A stretch of 64,000 nucleotides of DNA from UBA7672 sp030824255. GTDB taxonomy: Bacteria; Pseudomonadota; Alphaproteobacteria; Caulobacterales; Hyphomonadaceae. Each line of letters opens with the position of its first letter. The first letter of the stretch is position 1. The DNA lies in NCBI GenBank assembly GCA_942493305.1, contig OW818686.1:2976001-3040000 (forward strand), read 5' to 3'. Below, one piece after another: positions 16,903 through 25,271 of this stretch. A program made the translations under genes and the position numbers. Under the pieces are notes generated by a model, which was not told the DNA's origin, did no database searches, and was given only the letters and a program-made list of their open reading frames with translations.

Positions 16903-17280
16903 CTATTCCGGGTAACGTTCAAAGAAGCCGCGACCTGACCACTTGTCAGTGAAGGCTGTCATCGCACCAGCAAAATAATCGCGAGCGCGGATATCCTCTC
17001 GCTCGTCGGCATCGCGCACTACCGCCTCAAGCTGAACCTTCACATCAGCCCAGCGCAACTCGTGCATGCAGTACTCGAAGAGTTCGAGTTCGTGCGTACC
17101 GAGCATTTCGCCGAACTTCGCAGCGAATTGGGACCGCATTTCCGGGTGCTGCAATACAAGCTCTAGCGCGGCTTTGTGCACAGCCTCGCGGTCTGGCAGT
17201 GGAGCAAAAATGTCTTCCTCCAGCCGGTCGGCCTCTCGCACGAGGCGGTCAAACTCGTCTAGCGCCGATCTTGCTTTCAT
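16903..17280 (-). CDS. Hypothetical helical protein (125 aa)
   Basis: ATG at 17280 opens a 125-codon frame with a regular, charged, mostly alpha-helical sequence (LDEFDRLVREADRLEEDIFAPL; ELFEYCMHELRWADVKVQLE). No signal peptide, membrane segment or recognised motif. The C-terminal DKWSGRGFFERYPE is rich in aromatic residues. Same strand as the Imm50-like gene 114 bases downstream, so the two could be co-transcribed. Function unknown. Confidence 0.65.
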   Translation of the reverse strand: MKARSALDEFDRLVREADRLEEDIFAPLPDREAVHKAALELVLQHPEMRSQFAAKFGEMLGTHELELFEYCMHELRWADVKVQLEAVVRDADEREDIRARDYFAGAMTAFTDKWSGRGFFERYPE

Positions 17281-17599
17281 GGTGCAAAATCATAGGAGTT
17301 CGACCTGGTTTGCCAAGGGCCGCAAAGGGCCAACTATTCTCCTTGGCCACTCCGAAGCCAATGTCCGCGTTGAATCCTTACCGGTCCGCCCACTGCTGCC
17401 AAAGGCTGGTGCTATGGTCGCCGCTATGGTCGGCGCGTCGGGCACTCAAGAAATGCCCACAATGTAAGAGCGCAAACCATTTCGTTGGCAGTCCGTATGA
17501 CTCCCCGCGTAATCGCCGCGTCGTGTCGATATTTTTTCCTGACCTGTCGGCGTACGCCCTCGCCGTGCGTCCTTGAGGGGCAAAGCCGGGAGAGCTGCG
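17281..17599. other. Gene-poor gap with possible zinc-ribbon remnant
   Basis: No confident gene. One forward frame ending at 17576 carries a short KKCPQCKSANHFVGS sequence that could be the N-terminus of a zinc-ribbon protein, but it has no good start codon and stops after about 40 codons. It may be a remnant at the right edge of the accessory patch that follows tRNA-Glu. Confidence 0.35.
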
Positions 17600-18184
17600 A
17601 TGCGTGAGCTGGTGTTGAAGATGTCGATGTCGCTCGATGGGTTTGTGAGCGATGTGGAGGGGACGAACACGTGGATGTTCGGCGGGGATGCGGAGGCGAA
17701 GGCCTGGGCGGTGGGGGTGACGTGGAACGCCAGCCTTCACATCATGGGCAGCCGCACCTTTGAGGGCATGGCGCCGTTCTGGCCGACGTCCACGATGGAA
17801 TTTGCGCCGCCGATGAACCAGATTCCCAAGGCGGTGTTTTCGAGCCGTGGGGCCGCCGTGCTGAAGGCGGCGAGCGTGACCGAGGGGCAGCCGGGGGCGG
17901 AAAGCTGGGCGGCGGCGCATGTGGCGGGTGGCGATCTCGCGGCGGAAATCGCCACGCTGAAAGCGGGCGAGGGCAAGCCGATCCTCGCGCATGGCGGCGT
18001 GAGCTTTGCGCGCAGCCTGGTGGCGGCGGGACTGGTCGACCAGTTCGTTCTGGGCGTGCATCCGATCGCGCTGGGCAAGGGGCTGTCGCTTTTCTCCGCG
18101 ATCGACGCGCCGATGCGTCTGCGGCTGGTCAGCTCGCAGGCGTTTCCGGGTGGGGCGGTGGCGCAGGTTTACCGGCCGGCCTGA
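17600..18184 (+). CDS. Dihydrofolate reductase family protein (RibD C-terminal-like)
   Basis: Reductase of the DHFR/RibD-C superfamily, which uses NADPH to reduce folates, deaminated riboflavin precursors or related substrates. The start at 17600 gives MRELVLKMSMSLDGFVSD, the typical first strand and substrate loop; GSRTFEGMAPFWP marks the cofactor region, and KPILAHGGVSFARSL with LVDQFVLGVHPIALG.G are C-terminal family motifs. Length 194 is normal for stand-alone members. Single gene; substrate unknown. Confidence 0.88.
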   Translation: MRELVLKMSMSLDGFVSDVEGTNTWMFGGDAEAKAWAVGVTWNASLHIMGSRTFEGMAPFWPTSTMEFAPPMNQIPKAVFSSRGAAVLKAASVTEGQPGAESWAAAHVAGGDLAAEIATLKAGEGKPILAHGGVSFARSLVAAGLVDQFVLGVHPIALGKGLSLFSAIDAPMRLRLVSSQAFPGGAVAQVYRPA

Positions 18185-18434
18185 GACGGGCCGGCGGCTG
18201 TTCGCCGCGCGGGGGCGGGACAAGCGCAGAAATCGGGCAGCGGCGCCGCGCGATGTCCAGCGGGCTGAATTGCCTTGGTATTTCAGGCGTATCGTTTAGC
18301 GGCGAGGCTTCGCGGCAACGTGTTGTTCCGGCGTGCGCCAGCGCTTCGATCACAGGTGGATTATCGCGTGTGGCGCTAGTTCACGGACCGATTTGTCATG
18401 CTACAGTCATCGGCGCTGGGGAGCCCGTGGGTTG

Positions 18435-18959
18435 ATGCTGCCACAAGAAAATCAGACCTCGTCTGACGTTGCGCCGGAGGCCGTTATCCGGGTTGAGGGC
18501 CGCGTGAAGTGGTTCGACTCGGCGAAGGGCTTTGGATTTGTCGTGCCGGACGCAGGGGATGCGGGCGGCGGGCTGAAGCGCGATGTGCTGCTGCATATCT
18601 CCGTCATGCGTAAATTCGGGCGGGATAGCGCCTCCGAAGGCGCGCGGATCGTCTGCAATGTGGCGACGCGGGACCGGGGCTATCAGGTCGACGAGGTGGT
18701 CGAGCTGGTGGAGGCGGCGCCGGACACGGGCGCGGAGGCCACAGGGCCGCTGGAAGTCGTGATCGTGAAATGGTTCAACCGGACCAAGGGCTTTGGCTTC
18801 GTGCAGCGGCGCGAGGACCCGGAAGACATCTTCATCCACATGGTGGTGATCCGGAAGGCGGGGATCGAAGACCTGCAGCCGGGGCAGCAGCTTCTGGCCG
18901 CCGTGGGCAAGGGCCAGAAGGGCCGCCATATCGTCAGCGCGAAACTGCCGCCGACCTAG
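18435..18959 (+). CDS. Double cold-shock-domain protein
   Basis: Two CSD units are seen: residues 20-88 with GRVKWFDSAKGFGFV and DVLLHISV, and residues 105-172 with IVKWFNRTKGFGFVQR and EDIFIHMVVIRKAG. Each carries RNP1 (KGFGFV) and RNP2-like motifs, so binding to single-stranded RNA or DNA is expected. Tandem CSD proteins of this size (174 residues) occur in Caulobacter and relatives, where some are induced in stationary phase. The ATG at 18435 is chosen because upstream in-frame sequence is not conserved. The roughly 250 bases upstream hold no gene and probably contain its promoter and leader. Confidence 0.93.
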   Translation: MLPQENQTSSDVAPEAVIRVEGRVKWFDSAKGFGFVVPDAGDAGGGLKRDVLLHISVMRKFGRDSASEGARIVCNVATRDRGYQVDEVVELVEAAPDTGAEATGPLEVVIVKWFNRTKGFGFVQRREDPEDIFIHMVVIRKAGIEDLQPGQQLLAAVGKGQKGRHIVSAKLPPT

Positions 18960-19023
18960 CCGGGCGGGCGGGCCTTTCCCGAGGCGCCTTGGCTTCGTTG
19001 CGTGGGCGCATTATCCATCAGGC

Positions 19024-19470
19024 ATGAAACACGCCCTTGCTGCACTCGTCCTTTCGTTGGCTCTCGCTGCGCCCGCCTTCGCGCAGACGGAGACCGTGAC
19101 CGTCGCCAGCGGCGACAAGACCCATACGTTCAAGGTGGACGTGGCCGAGACCAAGGCGGCGGCGGACCAGGGCCTGCGCGGGCGGACGAGCCTGGCGGCG
19201 GATGCCGGCCTGCTGATCGACTACAAGAAAGTGGGCGACTTCACCTCGCCGACCATGAAGGGCGTGGCGATGGACCTCGACGTGCTGTTCATCGGCGCGG
19301 ACGGAAGAGTGGTGGCCACCGTGCAGCACGCGCGGGCGGGCAGCTATCGTCCGCTGTGGGCGGGGCTGGGGCTGGTGGCGACGCTGGAGATCCCGGCGGG
19401 GCGCGTGGCGGCGCTGGGCATCAAGCCGGGCGACAAGGTGCGCGGGCGGACGTTTGCAAGTGTCGGCTGA
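19024..19470 (+). CDS. DUF192 family secreted protein
   Basis: Exported protein with signal peptide MKHALAALVLSLALAAPAFA. The mature domain shows the DUF192 pattern: VDVAET.....QGLRGRTSLAADAGLLIDY, MKGVAMDLDVLFIGADGRVV and the C-terminal LEIPAGRVAALGIKPGDKV. Length 148 is typical. DUF192 proteins are small beta-barrels of unknown biochemical role. The 3' end overlaps the following thioesterase gene by 17 bases, which indicates a two-gene operon. Confidence 0.92.
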   Translation: MKHALAALVLSLALAAPAFAQTETVTVASGDKTHTFKVDVAETKAAADQGLRGRTSLAADAGLLIDYKKVGDFTSPTMKGVAMDLDVLFIGADGRVVATVQHARAGSYRPLWAGLGLVATLEIPAGRVAALGIKPGDKVRGRTFASVG

Positions 19471-19888
19471 GGGGCCGGAGATCGCAGCGCCGGCCGGCTT
19501 CGTCTATGTGGCGCGCGCGCCGTTCGTGAACCATGTCGGGCCGCTGTTCCAGGCCGAGGTCGATGCGCCGGGGGAAATGACGCTCGGGCTGCGGGTGGAC
19601 ACGGTTCACACCAACACGATGGGGTTCATGCATGGCGGCATGATCGCCACGGTCTGCGACAGCGCCATGGCGCGGGCGGCCGTTTTCCTGCTGAACCGCA
19701 GGACAGTGACGCTGCGCATGGGGATCGAATATTTCGACCCGGTGAAGAAGGGCGACTGGCTGACGGCGCATGGCCGGCTGGTCGATCATGATGGCGAAGT
19801 GGCGCAGACCGAATGCCTCGTGAAAGTGGGCGAGGATGTGCGGGCGCGCGGGACCGGCGTGTTCAGGCTGCTGAGGGCCGCGAAATAG
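19454..19888 (+). CDS. PaaI-type hotdog thioesterase
   Basis: Hotdog-fold acyl-CoA thioesterase family. The motif GFMHGGMIATVCDSAM near residue 52 contains the HGG signature and the aspartate that activates water in this family, and MGIEYFDPVKKGDWLTAHG is the following strand pair. The start is TTG at 19454, or GTG at 19460; both lie inside the DUF192 gene. Length 144 fits. Physiological substrate unknown. Confidence 0.9.
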   Translation: MQVSAEGPEIAAPAGFVYVARAPFVNHVGPLFQAEVDAPGEMTLGLRVDTVHTNTMGFMHGGMIATVCDSAMARAAVFLLNRRTVTLRMGIEYFDPVKKGDWLTAHGRLVDHDGEVAQTECLVKVGEDVRARGTGVFRLLRAAK

Positions 19889-19911
19889 CCCTCGCCCCGA
19901 AGGACGAGGGC
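19888..19911. terminator. Terminator-like hairpin between convergent genes
   Basis: Stem GCCCTCG (19888-19894) with CGAGGGC (19905-19911) and a 10-base loop, placed right after the thioesterase stop and 13 bases before the end of the convergent outer-membrane-protein gene. T-content after the stem is low, so efficiency is uncertain. Confidence 0.6.
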
Positions 19912-19924
19912 TTCGCGATCGGTC

Positions 19925-20752
19925 CTACCAGCGCCAGGCGGCGGTGAGGCTGTAGGTGTCGTATTCGAACTGGTCTTCGCTGCGCGTCATGAACGTGCCG
20001 GTCGGATTCACGATCAGGAACGGGTTTGTGGGGCCAGCCGTGCCGGGGCCGACATCGACGACATAGCCTTCATCGTCCAGCTGGGTGCGGAGGTATTCGA
20101 AGCCCAGCGAGAAGTTGTCGTTCATCATCCATTCGAGACCGGCGCCGACCTGATAGCCCTCGGCGGTGTCGCTGCCTGACGGCGTGAAGGAGTTCGCGCC
20201 GTTAGAGGTGGAGAAGGAGCGATCAAGCTCGCCCCACGCCATGCCGGCCGTGCCGTAGGCGAGGAATTTGTCGAACGCGTAACCCGCGCGTGCGCGAGCG
20301 GCTAGCGTGTAGTCCAGCTCGCGGGCGAAGGTGTAGGAGGCGGGGGTGGTGGAGAACCCGGAGACTGCATCGCCAATGGAGGCTTTGGAGGCTTCGCCGA
20401 CGAGACCCACGACGAACGGCCCGAACTGCCAGTCATAACCGGCGCGGACGGCATAGCCGATCTCGCTGTCGGAGGAGCCGCAACCGTCGCCTGGCGTGAC
20501 GCCATTGGCCGTGCCGCCGCAGAAGCCGGGCGAAAACGCGTTGGCGGGGGCGGCGGTGTTGACCTGATCGTCGAACTGGCCGTCGCGGTCGGTGTCGAAC
20601 ACAAGCGTCTCACCGGAGTTGCTGGACGCGTCGGCATAGCCAGCCGAGCCGCCGACATAGAAGCCGCTCCAGTCGCTGGATTGAGCGAAGGCGGGTGCAG
20701 CGCAGGCGGCGAAGCCGGCAATGCTGGTGAGCAGAATACGCTTAATCGTCAT
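19925..20752 (-). CDS. Outer-membrane beta-barrel protein
   Basis: Surface-exposed porin-like barrel of the OMP_b-brl family. The signal peptide MTIKRILLTSIAGFAACAAPAFA is followed by WSGFYVGGSAGYA, the usual first strand. Alternating strands follow (IGYAVRAGYDWQFGPFVVGL, YAFDKFLAYGTAGMAWG), and the last strand ends SLTAAWRW. A DTDRDGQFDD stretch near residue 53 looks like a calcium-binding surface loop, and a Cys pair (FCGG, DGCGSS) may form a disulfide in an outer loop. Length 275. A 360-base gene-free region upstream carries its promoter. Confidence 0.9.
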   Translation of the reverse strand: MTIKRILLTSIAGFAACAAPAFAQSSDWSGFYVGGSAGYADASSNSGETLVFDTDRDGQFDDQVNTAAPANAFSPGFCGGTANGVTPGDGCGSSDSEIGYAVRAGYDWQFGPFVVGLVGEASKASIGDAVSGFSTTPASYTFARELDYTLAARARAGYAFDKFLAYGTAGMAWGELDRSFSTSNGANSFTPSGSDTAEGYQVGAGLEWMMNDNFSLGFEYLRTQLDDEGYVVDVGPGTAGPTNPFLIVNPTGTFMTRSEDQFEYDTYSLTAAWRW

Positions 20753-21112
20753 GGGGTTTCTTCCCTTCTGCCGCGCGACAGCGAAGCTTGTGGGAAGGGC
20801 TACGGATTAAGGGCGCATACGGACCAAAAGAATGTCCGTTACATGGCAGGTATATTTTGGCAGCGCGCAGGAACCGTCCGTATACGAACACGTACGCGCG
20901 AAAGAGTTATGCTTGTGATCGCTGATATTTCCGCCATCGCTGCGGGGGCTTTCGTTGAAAGTACGTCTGCGAAACGAGTGGAATAGAAGGCGGGTCGGGT
21001 GGTCCTTTCCTGCTTCTCGGTGCGCAGCGTAGGGTTTCATTTCGGATGCGATCATCGCGTTCGGTGTGATCATGTCGTGGTCGCGACATTTCCGGCCGAT
21101 GGTTAAAGCGCT
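20753..21112. other. Intergenic region upstream of the barrel gene
   Basis: No credible gene. The half nearest the barrel gene has an inverted repeat ACGGAC (20819-20824) with GTCCGT (20834-20839), and a related CCGTCCGTATACG sequence follows near 20876-20888. These could be regulatory sites for the outer-membrane protein, but no promoter boxes could be assigned with confidence. Confidence 0.4.
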
Positions 21113-21757
21113 CTACGCAGCCTTGGCAAATCCTTCCATCTGCGCGGTCATCGCACGCTGGAAAGCCGGACGGGATTCGCAGCGGAGCTTGTAGGCTTTG
21201 AGATTCGCGAAATCATCGACGATGTCCGTGGAGTCGATGATGCGGAGTACGTCTGACATCATGAGGTCGCCCACGGTAAAGCGTCCTTCGAGATAGTCCT
21301 TGTCGCCGAGGGCTGTGGCGAGCTGGCCGAGGCGAAGGCGGAGAAATTCCTCAACCTGCGGCCGGCGTTCCTTCGCCCAGGCTGCATCCTTGTGGAAGAA
21401 GATGATGCTGCCGAGTTCCTGAACGCTGTTCTCGATCGTGTTGAGCGCGGAGAAGACCCAGGCGATGGCGCGCGCGCGGGCCATAGGGTCGGCTGGCAAG
21501 AGAGCTTCGCTCCTTTCCGCGATATAGAGCGCTATGGCGCCGCTTTCGTGCAGGGCGAGGCCGTTGTGTTCGATGGCTGGCGCCTGACCAAAAGGCTGGC
21601 GGGCGAGATGTTCGGGCGAACGCTGATCCGGGCCGAGAGCGACATGGCGAACGGTATAAGGAATGCCGGCTTCTTCCAGCGCCCAGCGAACGCGGAAAGC
21701 GCGCATCAATGGCGCGGCGAAATCAGGCACCCATTTGTAAGTTGTCAGCGTGATCAT
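21113..21757 (-). CDS. Glutathione S-transferase family protein
   Basis: Cytosolic GST fold: an N-terminal thioredoxin-like domain (FRVRWALEEAGIPYTVRHVAL, then FGQAPAIEHNGLALHESGAIALYIAE with the cis-Pro and ES motif for glutathione) and a helical C-terminal domain ending at residue 214. The ATG at 21757 overlaps the stop of the SRPBCC gene by four bases (ATGA). Last gene of the ArsR-AHSA1-GST operon; the set suggests a small regulated response to an organic compound or stressor. Confidence 0.93.
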   Translation of the reverse strand: MITLTTYKWVPDFAAPLMRAFRVRWALEEAGIPYTVRHVALGPDQRSPEHLARQPFGQAPAIEHNGLALHESGAIALYIAERSEALLPADPMARARAIAWVFSALNTIENSVQELGSIIFFHKDAAWAKERRPQVEEFLRLRLGQLATALGDKDYLEGRFTVGDLMMSDVLRIIDSTDIVDDFANLKAYKLRCESRPAFQRAMTAQMEGFAKAA

Positions 21758-22245
21758 GTGCGGGCGCCCTTCTGCTCTGCGATGGCGTAATTCTCGGCGT
21801 AGAGCTGCTGCTTGTTGAAGAGCGAGTTCCAGCCGCCGACGTGGCTGTCGCGCGCCACGACGGTCGAGAAGGGAGTTTGATGAAAGGACTGCAGCGTCTT
21901 GCCGTTCTTCTCGGTAAAGGTGACCGTGACGATGGTGTCCATGTCGCGGCCGCTGTCTTCGTCCCATGCGAAGGTGAAGACGATGCGCTTGTTCTTCTCT
22001 ACTTCCTGCACCACGCCGCCCATGTTCGAGACGCCGTAGGCTTTCGACACCATGGTGGCGCGCCAGACGCGGCCGGGTTTTGCTTCCCAGTCCATGTGTG
22101 TGGTCGTGAACTGTTCGGGTCCCCACCAGCGGATCATGTGATCGGCGCTCTCCCACAGGCGGAAGACGAGCGCGACTGGCGCATCGAACTCGCGCTCGAT
22201 CAGGAGTTCGTCGTCAGGGTGTGCGTGTTCAGGACTTCCGGCCAC
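21754..22245 (-). CDS. SRPBCC/AHSA1 domain protein
   Basis: AHSA1-type START-like domain that forms a hydrophobic ligand cavity. Characteristic segments: REFDAPVALVFRLWESADHMIRWWGPE, VWRATMVS, and the C-terminal HVGGWNSLFNKQQLYAE helix. The start is taken at GTG 22245 because it follows an AGGGAGAAGG site; it overlaps the arsR gene by 17 bases. Length 163. The pairing arsR-AHSA1 is very common, and the regulator probably controls this gene; ligand unknown. Confidence 0.92.
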   Translation of the reverse strand: MAGSPEHAHPDDELLIEREFDAPVALVFRLWESADHMIRWWGPEQFTTTHMDWEAKPGRVWRATMVSKAYGVSNMGGVVQEVEKNKRIVFTFAWDEDSGRDMDTIVTVTFTEKNGKTLQSFHQTPFSTVVARDSHVGGWNSLFNKQQLYAENYAIAEQKGART

Positions 22246-22570
22246 GGCCTTCTCCCTTGGCGATTTGCGCGAGATAGGCGTCCATGCGGTCGAACGAGCC
22301 TTCCCAGAACTGGCGGTATTTCGAAAGCCAACCATCGAGCTGCTTGAGTGGTTCCGGACGCAGCATGCACGGGCGCCATTGTGCTTCGCGTCCGCGTACG
22401 ATGAGGCCTGCAGACTCCAGAACCTTCAGATGACGCGAGATAGCGGGCAGCGAGATGTCGAACGGCGCAGCGATGTCGTTGACCGTGGCGGGGCCTCGAC
22501 TGAGTCGTGCAAGGATCGCGCGGCGGGTGGGATCGGCAAGCGCCGAGAGTGTTTGCGACAGAGCATCCAT
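22229..22570 (-). CDS. ArsR-family transcriptional regulator
   Basis: Winged-helix repressor of 113 residues. The MDALSQTLSALADPTRRAIL N-terminus and the DISLPAISRHLKVLESAGLI recognition region are typical. The metal-binding ELCVC motif of classical ArsR is absent, so it belongs to the non-metal group that accompanies AHSA1 genes. A pair of tandem 16-base repeats lies just upstream of its start (22581-22612) and is a likely autoregulatory operator. First gene of the three-gene operon. Confidence 0.95.
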   Translation of the reverse strand: MDALSQTLSALADPTRRAILARLSRGPATVNDIAAPFDISLPAISRHLKVLESAGLIVRGREAQWRPCMLRPEPLKQLDGWLSKYRQFWEGSFDRMDAYLAQIAKGEGRGRKS

Positions 22571-22580
22571 GGTTTGTATT

Positions 22581-22612
22581 TAGCGTATTTGTTAATTAGC
22601 GCAAGTGTTAAA
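22581..22612. promoter_or_regulatory. Tandem 16-bp direct repeats, probable ArsR operator
   Basis: TTAGCGTATTTGTTAA (22581-22596) and TTAGCGCAAGTGTTAA (22597-22612) lie end to end, 13 of 16 positions identical, starting 11 bases upstream of the arsR start codon. The region is AT-rich in an otherwise GC-rich context, fitting a promoter-operator. Confidence 0.6.
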
Positions 22613-22826
22613 TAAGACGGCATGGGAAGCCGGCGCCGTAGGGAGCGGGCCTGCGTTTGATTCGTTGCGCGAGTGCGTCTGTAGCGGCGCGGAATTTTGT
22701 CTCCGGCGCATGACGATACGCGATCGAGACGACGATGGCGTTGGCTGCTGCTGCCAGCGCGCGCGGCAAGGAGTCACGACCGTCGATGTTCTGAGATAAC
22801 CCAGCCGCCATTGATTGTAGCAACAC
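22608..22826 (-). pseudogene. Fragment of an alpha/beta hydrolase-3 (HSL-type) gene
   Basis: The 72-codon frame contains RALAAAANAIVVSIAYRHAPETKF, shown here in part as IVVSIAYRHAPETKFRAATD, which matches the strand-turn of hormone-sensitive-lipase-type hydrolases (VVSVDYRLAPE..FPAA..D). The oxyanion HGGG, the GDSAGG nucleophile elbow and the rest of the roughly 300-residue enzyme are missing, so it is a remnant. It lies between the arsR promoter and tRNA-Pro. The assignment rests on one motif. Confidence 0.5.
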
Positions 22827-23184
22827 CGGCAGCGGTTCTGTGCAGTCCCCGGTGTGTCTATGCGGGCTTCCTTCGCGCCCTGAGCGGCCGGGTAGGTTCT
22901 CCCTGTCGGCGTCTGCACTGGCTTGCTCTGGGGGGGATGGAATCAGCTGCGCGTGTCACTGGAACTCTTTTGAAACATGGGTTTTGGGGCCGCAGGAGGC
23001 CGGGATCAGCGCTGAGGCCGTGGCCGATGAGACGATTTTAGGCATCTGACAGCTTCCTGATCGCTCGATCGTCAAAGCAAAACGGGCGAAGGAGGTGCTC
23101 TTTCCCGCGCAAAACCGGCCAAAAGTGAAGGATTGTGCAGAGTGCTTCCGTTCCGCCATGTTTGAGGTATAAGCCCCGCGAAGT

Positions 23185-23261
<77 letters not shown>

Positions 23262-23291
23262 ATCTTCGCTCGCCTAGAGTGGCATCCCTGA

Positions 23292-23984
23292 ATGTCTGAC
23301 CGGCCTGTGATCCTGCTGGCGGCGCATGGCGAGCGCGGCGGGGCCGCGAACAATGCGCGCCTGGCTGGCATTGTTGAGCAGGTGGGTGCGGCCGCGCCCG
23401 AAGCCGATGTCGGCTCGATCCTTGTGAATGTCGAAGGCGTGGTGGAGCGTGCGGTCGAGGCGTGCGGGATGCGGCGCGTGCTGGTTCTGCCTTTGCTGTT
23501 CTCCGATGGATATTTTTTCGAGAAACGGCTGAAGCCTTTTGTGACGGGAGCGGCGCGCGAGCTGGCGCCGCCGCTGGCGATGTGGCGCAGCTTTGCGCCG
23601 TTTCTTGGAGATAATCTGGCGCTGCGGACGATCAGCCACGCGGCTGATCCGCGCGTGTTACTGGTGGCCCACGGATCGAAGCAGACGGGACGTTCAGCCG
23701 TATGTGCACGCGCGGTCGCGCAGGCGATGCAGGCGCGTTATGGGCGCATCGACGTCGGCTTTCTCGAGGAAGCGCCGTTCGCCGCTGATGTGGCGGCGGA
23801 CATGGACCCGCCATGGGCGGCAGTGGGGCTGTTCCTCGGCGAAGGCGTGCACGGGGGCGAGGATTTCGACGTGCTGGTCTCCACGGCGCGGCAACGGCCG
23901 GTTGCCGCTTTCACGGTGGGCGAATTGCCTGGCTTGCCGCGCCTGATCGCAGCGGAAGCGCGTGAGCGGCTGGGGATGCCGTGA
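23292..23984 (+). CDS. CbiX/SirB-like sirohydrochlorin chelatase family protein
   Basis: Class II chelatase fold made of two half-domains, each with an HG motif: ILLAAHGERGG at the N-terminus and VLLVAHGSKQTGRS near residue 122. Such enzymes insert cobalt or iron into sirohydrochlorin-type tetrapyrroles. The C-terminal VGLFLGEGVHGGEDF contains the second conserved histidine region. Length 230 is typical for the two-domain form. The start of the next gene overlaps its stop (GTGA at 23981-23984). No other cobalamin or siroheme genes are nearby, so the exact metal is open. Confidence 0.85.
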   Translation: MSDRPVILLAAHGERGGAANNARLAGIVEQVGAAAPEADVGSILVNVEGVVERAVEACGMRRVLVLPLLFSDGYFFEKRLKPFVTGAARELAPPLAMWRSFAPFLGDNLALRTISHAADPRVLLVAHGSKQTGRSAVCARAVAQAMQARYGRIDVGFLEEAPFAADVAADMDPPWAAVGLFLGEGVHGGEDFDVLVSTARQRPVAAFTVGELPGLPRLIAAEARERLGMP

Positions 23985-24859
23985 CGGTCGTGATCGATGA
24001 GGACGTGGTGCGTGCGCTGCTCGCGACGCAGCATCCGCAGTGGGCCGGGCTGCCGATAGCGTGTGTTGAATCAGCCGGGACGGACAATGCAGTGTTCCGT
24101 CTGGGCGAGCGTATGGCGGTTCGGATGCCGCGTGTGGATTATGCTGCGGAATTGCTCCGCAAGGAGGCGGCTTGCCTTGCGAAGCTGGAGTCGCTTCCGC
24201 TGGAGATTCCGCGCGTGCTGGCGGAGGGCGCGCCGAGCGAGGCGTATCCCTGGCCGTGGCTTGTCGTCAGCTGGCTGCGGGGCGACCAGGCGGAGATTGA
24301 AGCGCTTGAGCCTGCAGGGGCGGGCAGGGCGCTGGGCGGGTTTGTCCGAGCGTTACAGTCCACCGAGACAACAGGGGGGCCGCAGGCGGGGCCGGGCAAT
24401 CTGGGGCGTGGCGCGCCGCTGGCCGTGCGGGATGCGAAGACGCGGGAATGGATCGGCGCGATTGCAGATGCGTTCGATGCCTGGGCGTTGTTAGCGCTGT
24501 GGGAGCAAGCGCTTGATGCTTCAGTTCATGCCGGACCGGGCGTCTGGGTGCATGGCGACCTTCATGCGGGCAATCTTTTGCTGCGAGGCGGGAAGTTGTC
24601 GGGCGTAATCGACTTCGGGTTGCTGGGGATAGGGGACCCGGCGGTGGATTTGATGCCGGTCTGGAATTTCCTGCCTGACCCAGAACGGGCGGCATTTCGG
24701 GAGGTTCTGGACGCTGATGACGCGCTATGGACACGGGGCAAGGGGTGGGCCGTTTCGGTGGGGGCATCGCAGTTGGCGCATTATCGCCACAGCAACTCCC
24801 GGCTGGCGGACATGGCCCGGCGCACTTTGACGGCGGCGCTGGCGGACCGGTTGGACTGA
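23981..24859 (+). CDS. APH-like phosphotransferase family protein
   Basis: Kinase-like fold of the aminoglycoside phosphotransferase/choline kinase family. The catalytic loop VWVHGDLHAGNLLL (residue ~188) and the metal-binding GVIDFGLLGIGDPAVDL are intact; the nucleotide-binding part has RMAVRMPRV. 292 residues, GTG start overlapping the previous stop. Members act on small alcohols or antibiotics; nothing here indicates resistance, and the substrate is unknown. Confidence 0.9.
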   Translation: MTVVIDEDVVRALLATQHPQWAGLPIACVESAGTDNAVFRLGERMAVRMPRVDYAAELLRKEAACLAKLESLPLEIPRVLAEGAPSEAYPWPWLVVSWLRGDQAEIEALEPAGAGRALGGFVRALQSTETTGGPQAGPGNLGRGAPLAVRDAKTREWIGAIADAFDAWALLALWEQALDASVHAGPGVWVHGDLHAGNLLLRGGKLSGVIDFGLLGIGDPAVDLMPVWNFLPDPERAAFREVLDADDALWTRGKGWAVSVGASQLAHYRHSNSRLADMARRTLTAALADRLD

Positions 24860-24925
24860 GGCGACCTGCGCAGTTGAATTTCTGCAGGTTTCCGGGCAGA
24901 TGGAGGCCGTTACGGAGTCGTCCCT

Positions 24926-25231
24926 ATGCTTGCGAAAATCTATCGCCCCGCCCGCAATGCCATGCAGTCCGGCACGGCGAAGACGGAAAAATGGGTGCTG
25001 GAGTTTGACAGCGAGACGCCGCGCACGGTGGACCCGCTGATGGGCTGGATCAGCAATGCCGACACCAACACGCAGGTTCGCATGAACTTTGACACCCGCG
25101 AGGAAGCCATCGCCTTCGCGCAGAGAAACAACTTGCCGTTCCAGGTGACCGAGACGCGCGAGGCCAAGCGCGTGATCAAGACCTATGCAGACAATTTCTC
25201 GGCGTACCGCAAGAGACCCTGGACGCACTAG
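24926..25231 (+). CDS. NDUFS4-type NADH:ubiquinone oxidoreductase accessory subunit
   Basis: Short form (101 residues) of the 'ETC complex I subunit conserved region' family, the bacterial relative of the mitochondrial 18-kDa subunit. Family sequence: ARNAMQSGTAKTEKWVLEF, PLMGWISNADTNTQV, FDTREEAIAFAQRNNLPF and the C-terminal ADNFSAYRKRPWTH. It is characteristic of alphaproteobacteria and acts as an accessory subunit near the peripheral arm. Single gene just upstream of tRNA-Arg. Confidence 0.95.
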   Translation: MLAKIYRPARNAMQSGTAKTEKWVLEFDSETPRTVDPLMGWISNADTNTQVRMNFDTREEAIAFAQRNNLPFQVTETREAKRVIKTYADNFSAYRKRPWTH

Positions 25232-25271
25232 GCTGGCTCCCGTGCGGGAACCCGCCTAAGACGCGGAGACC

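Noticed and set aside
17413..17576. A zinc-ribbon mini-gene (KKCPQCKSANHF...)
   Set aside because: No ATG start or ribosome-binding site, only one CxxC pair, and it stops after about 40 codons; kept only as a possible remnant.
16064..17600. A possible attR partner for tRNA-Glu near 17290 (AGGAGTTCGACCTGGTTTGCCA)
   Set aside because: It shares only short pieces with the tRNA-Glu 3' end (GTTCGAC and TGCCA) and no integrase is present in the patch, so a second tRNA-borne island cannot be claimed.
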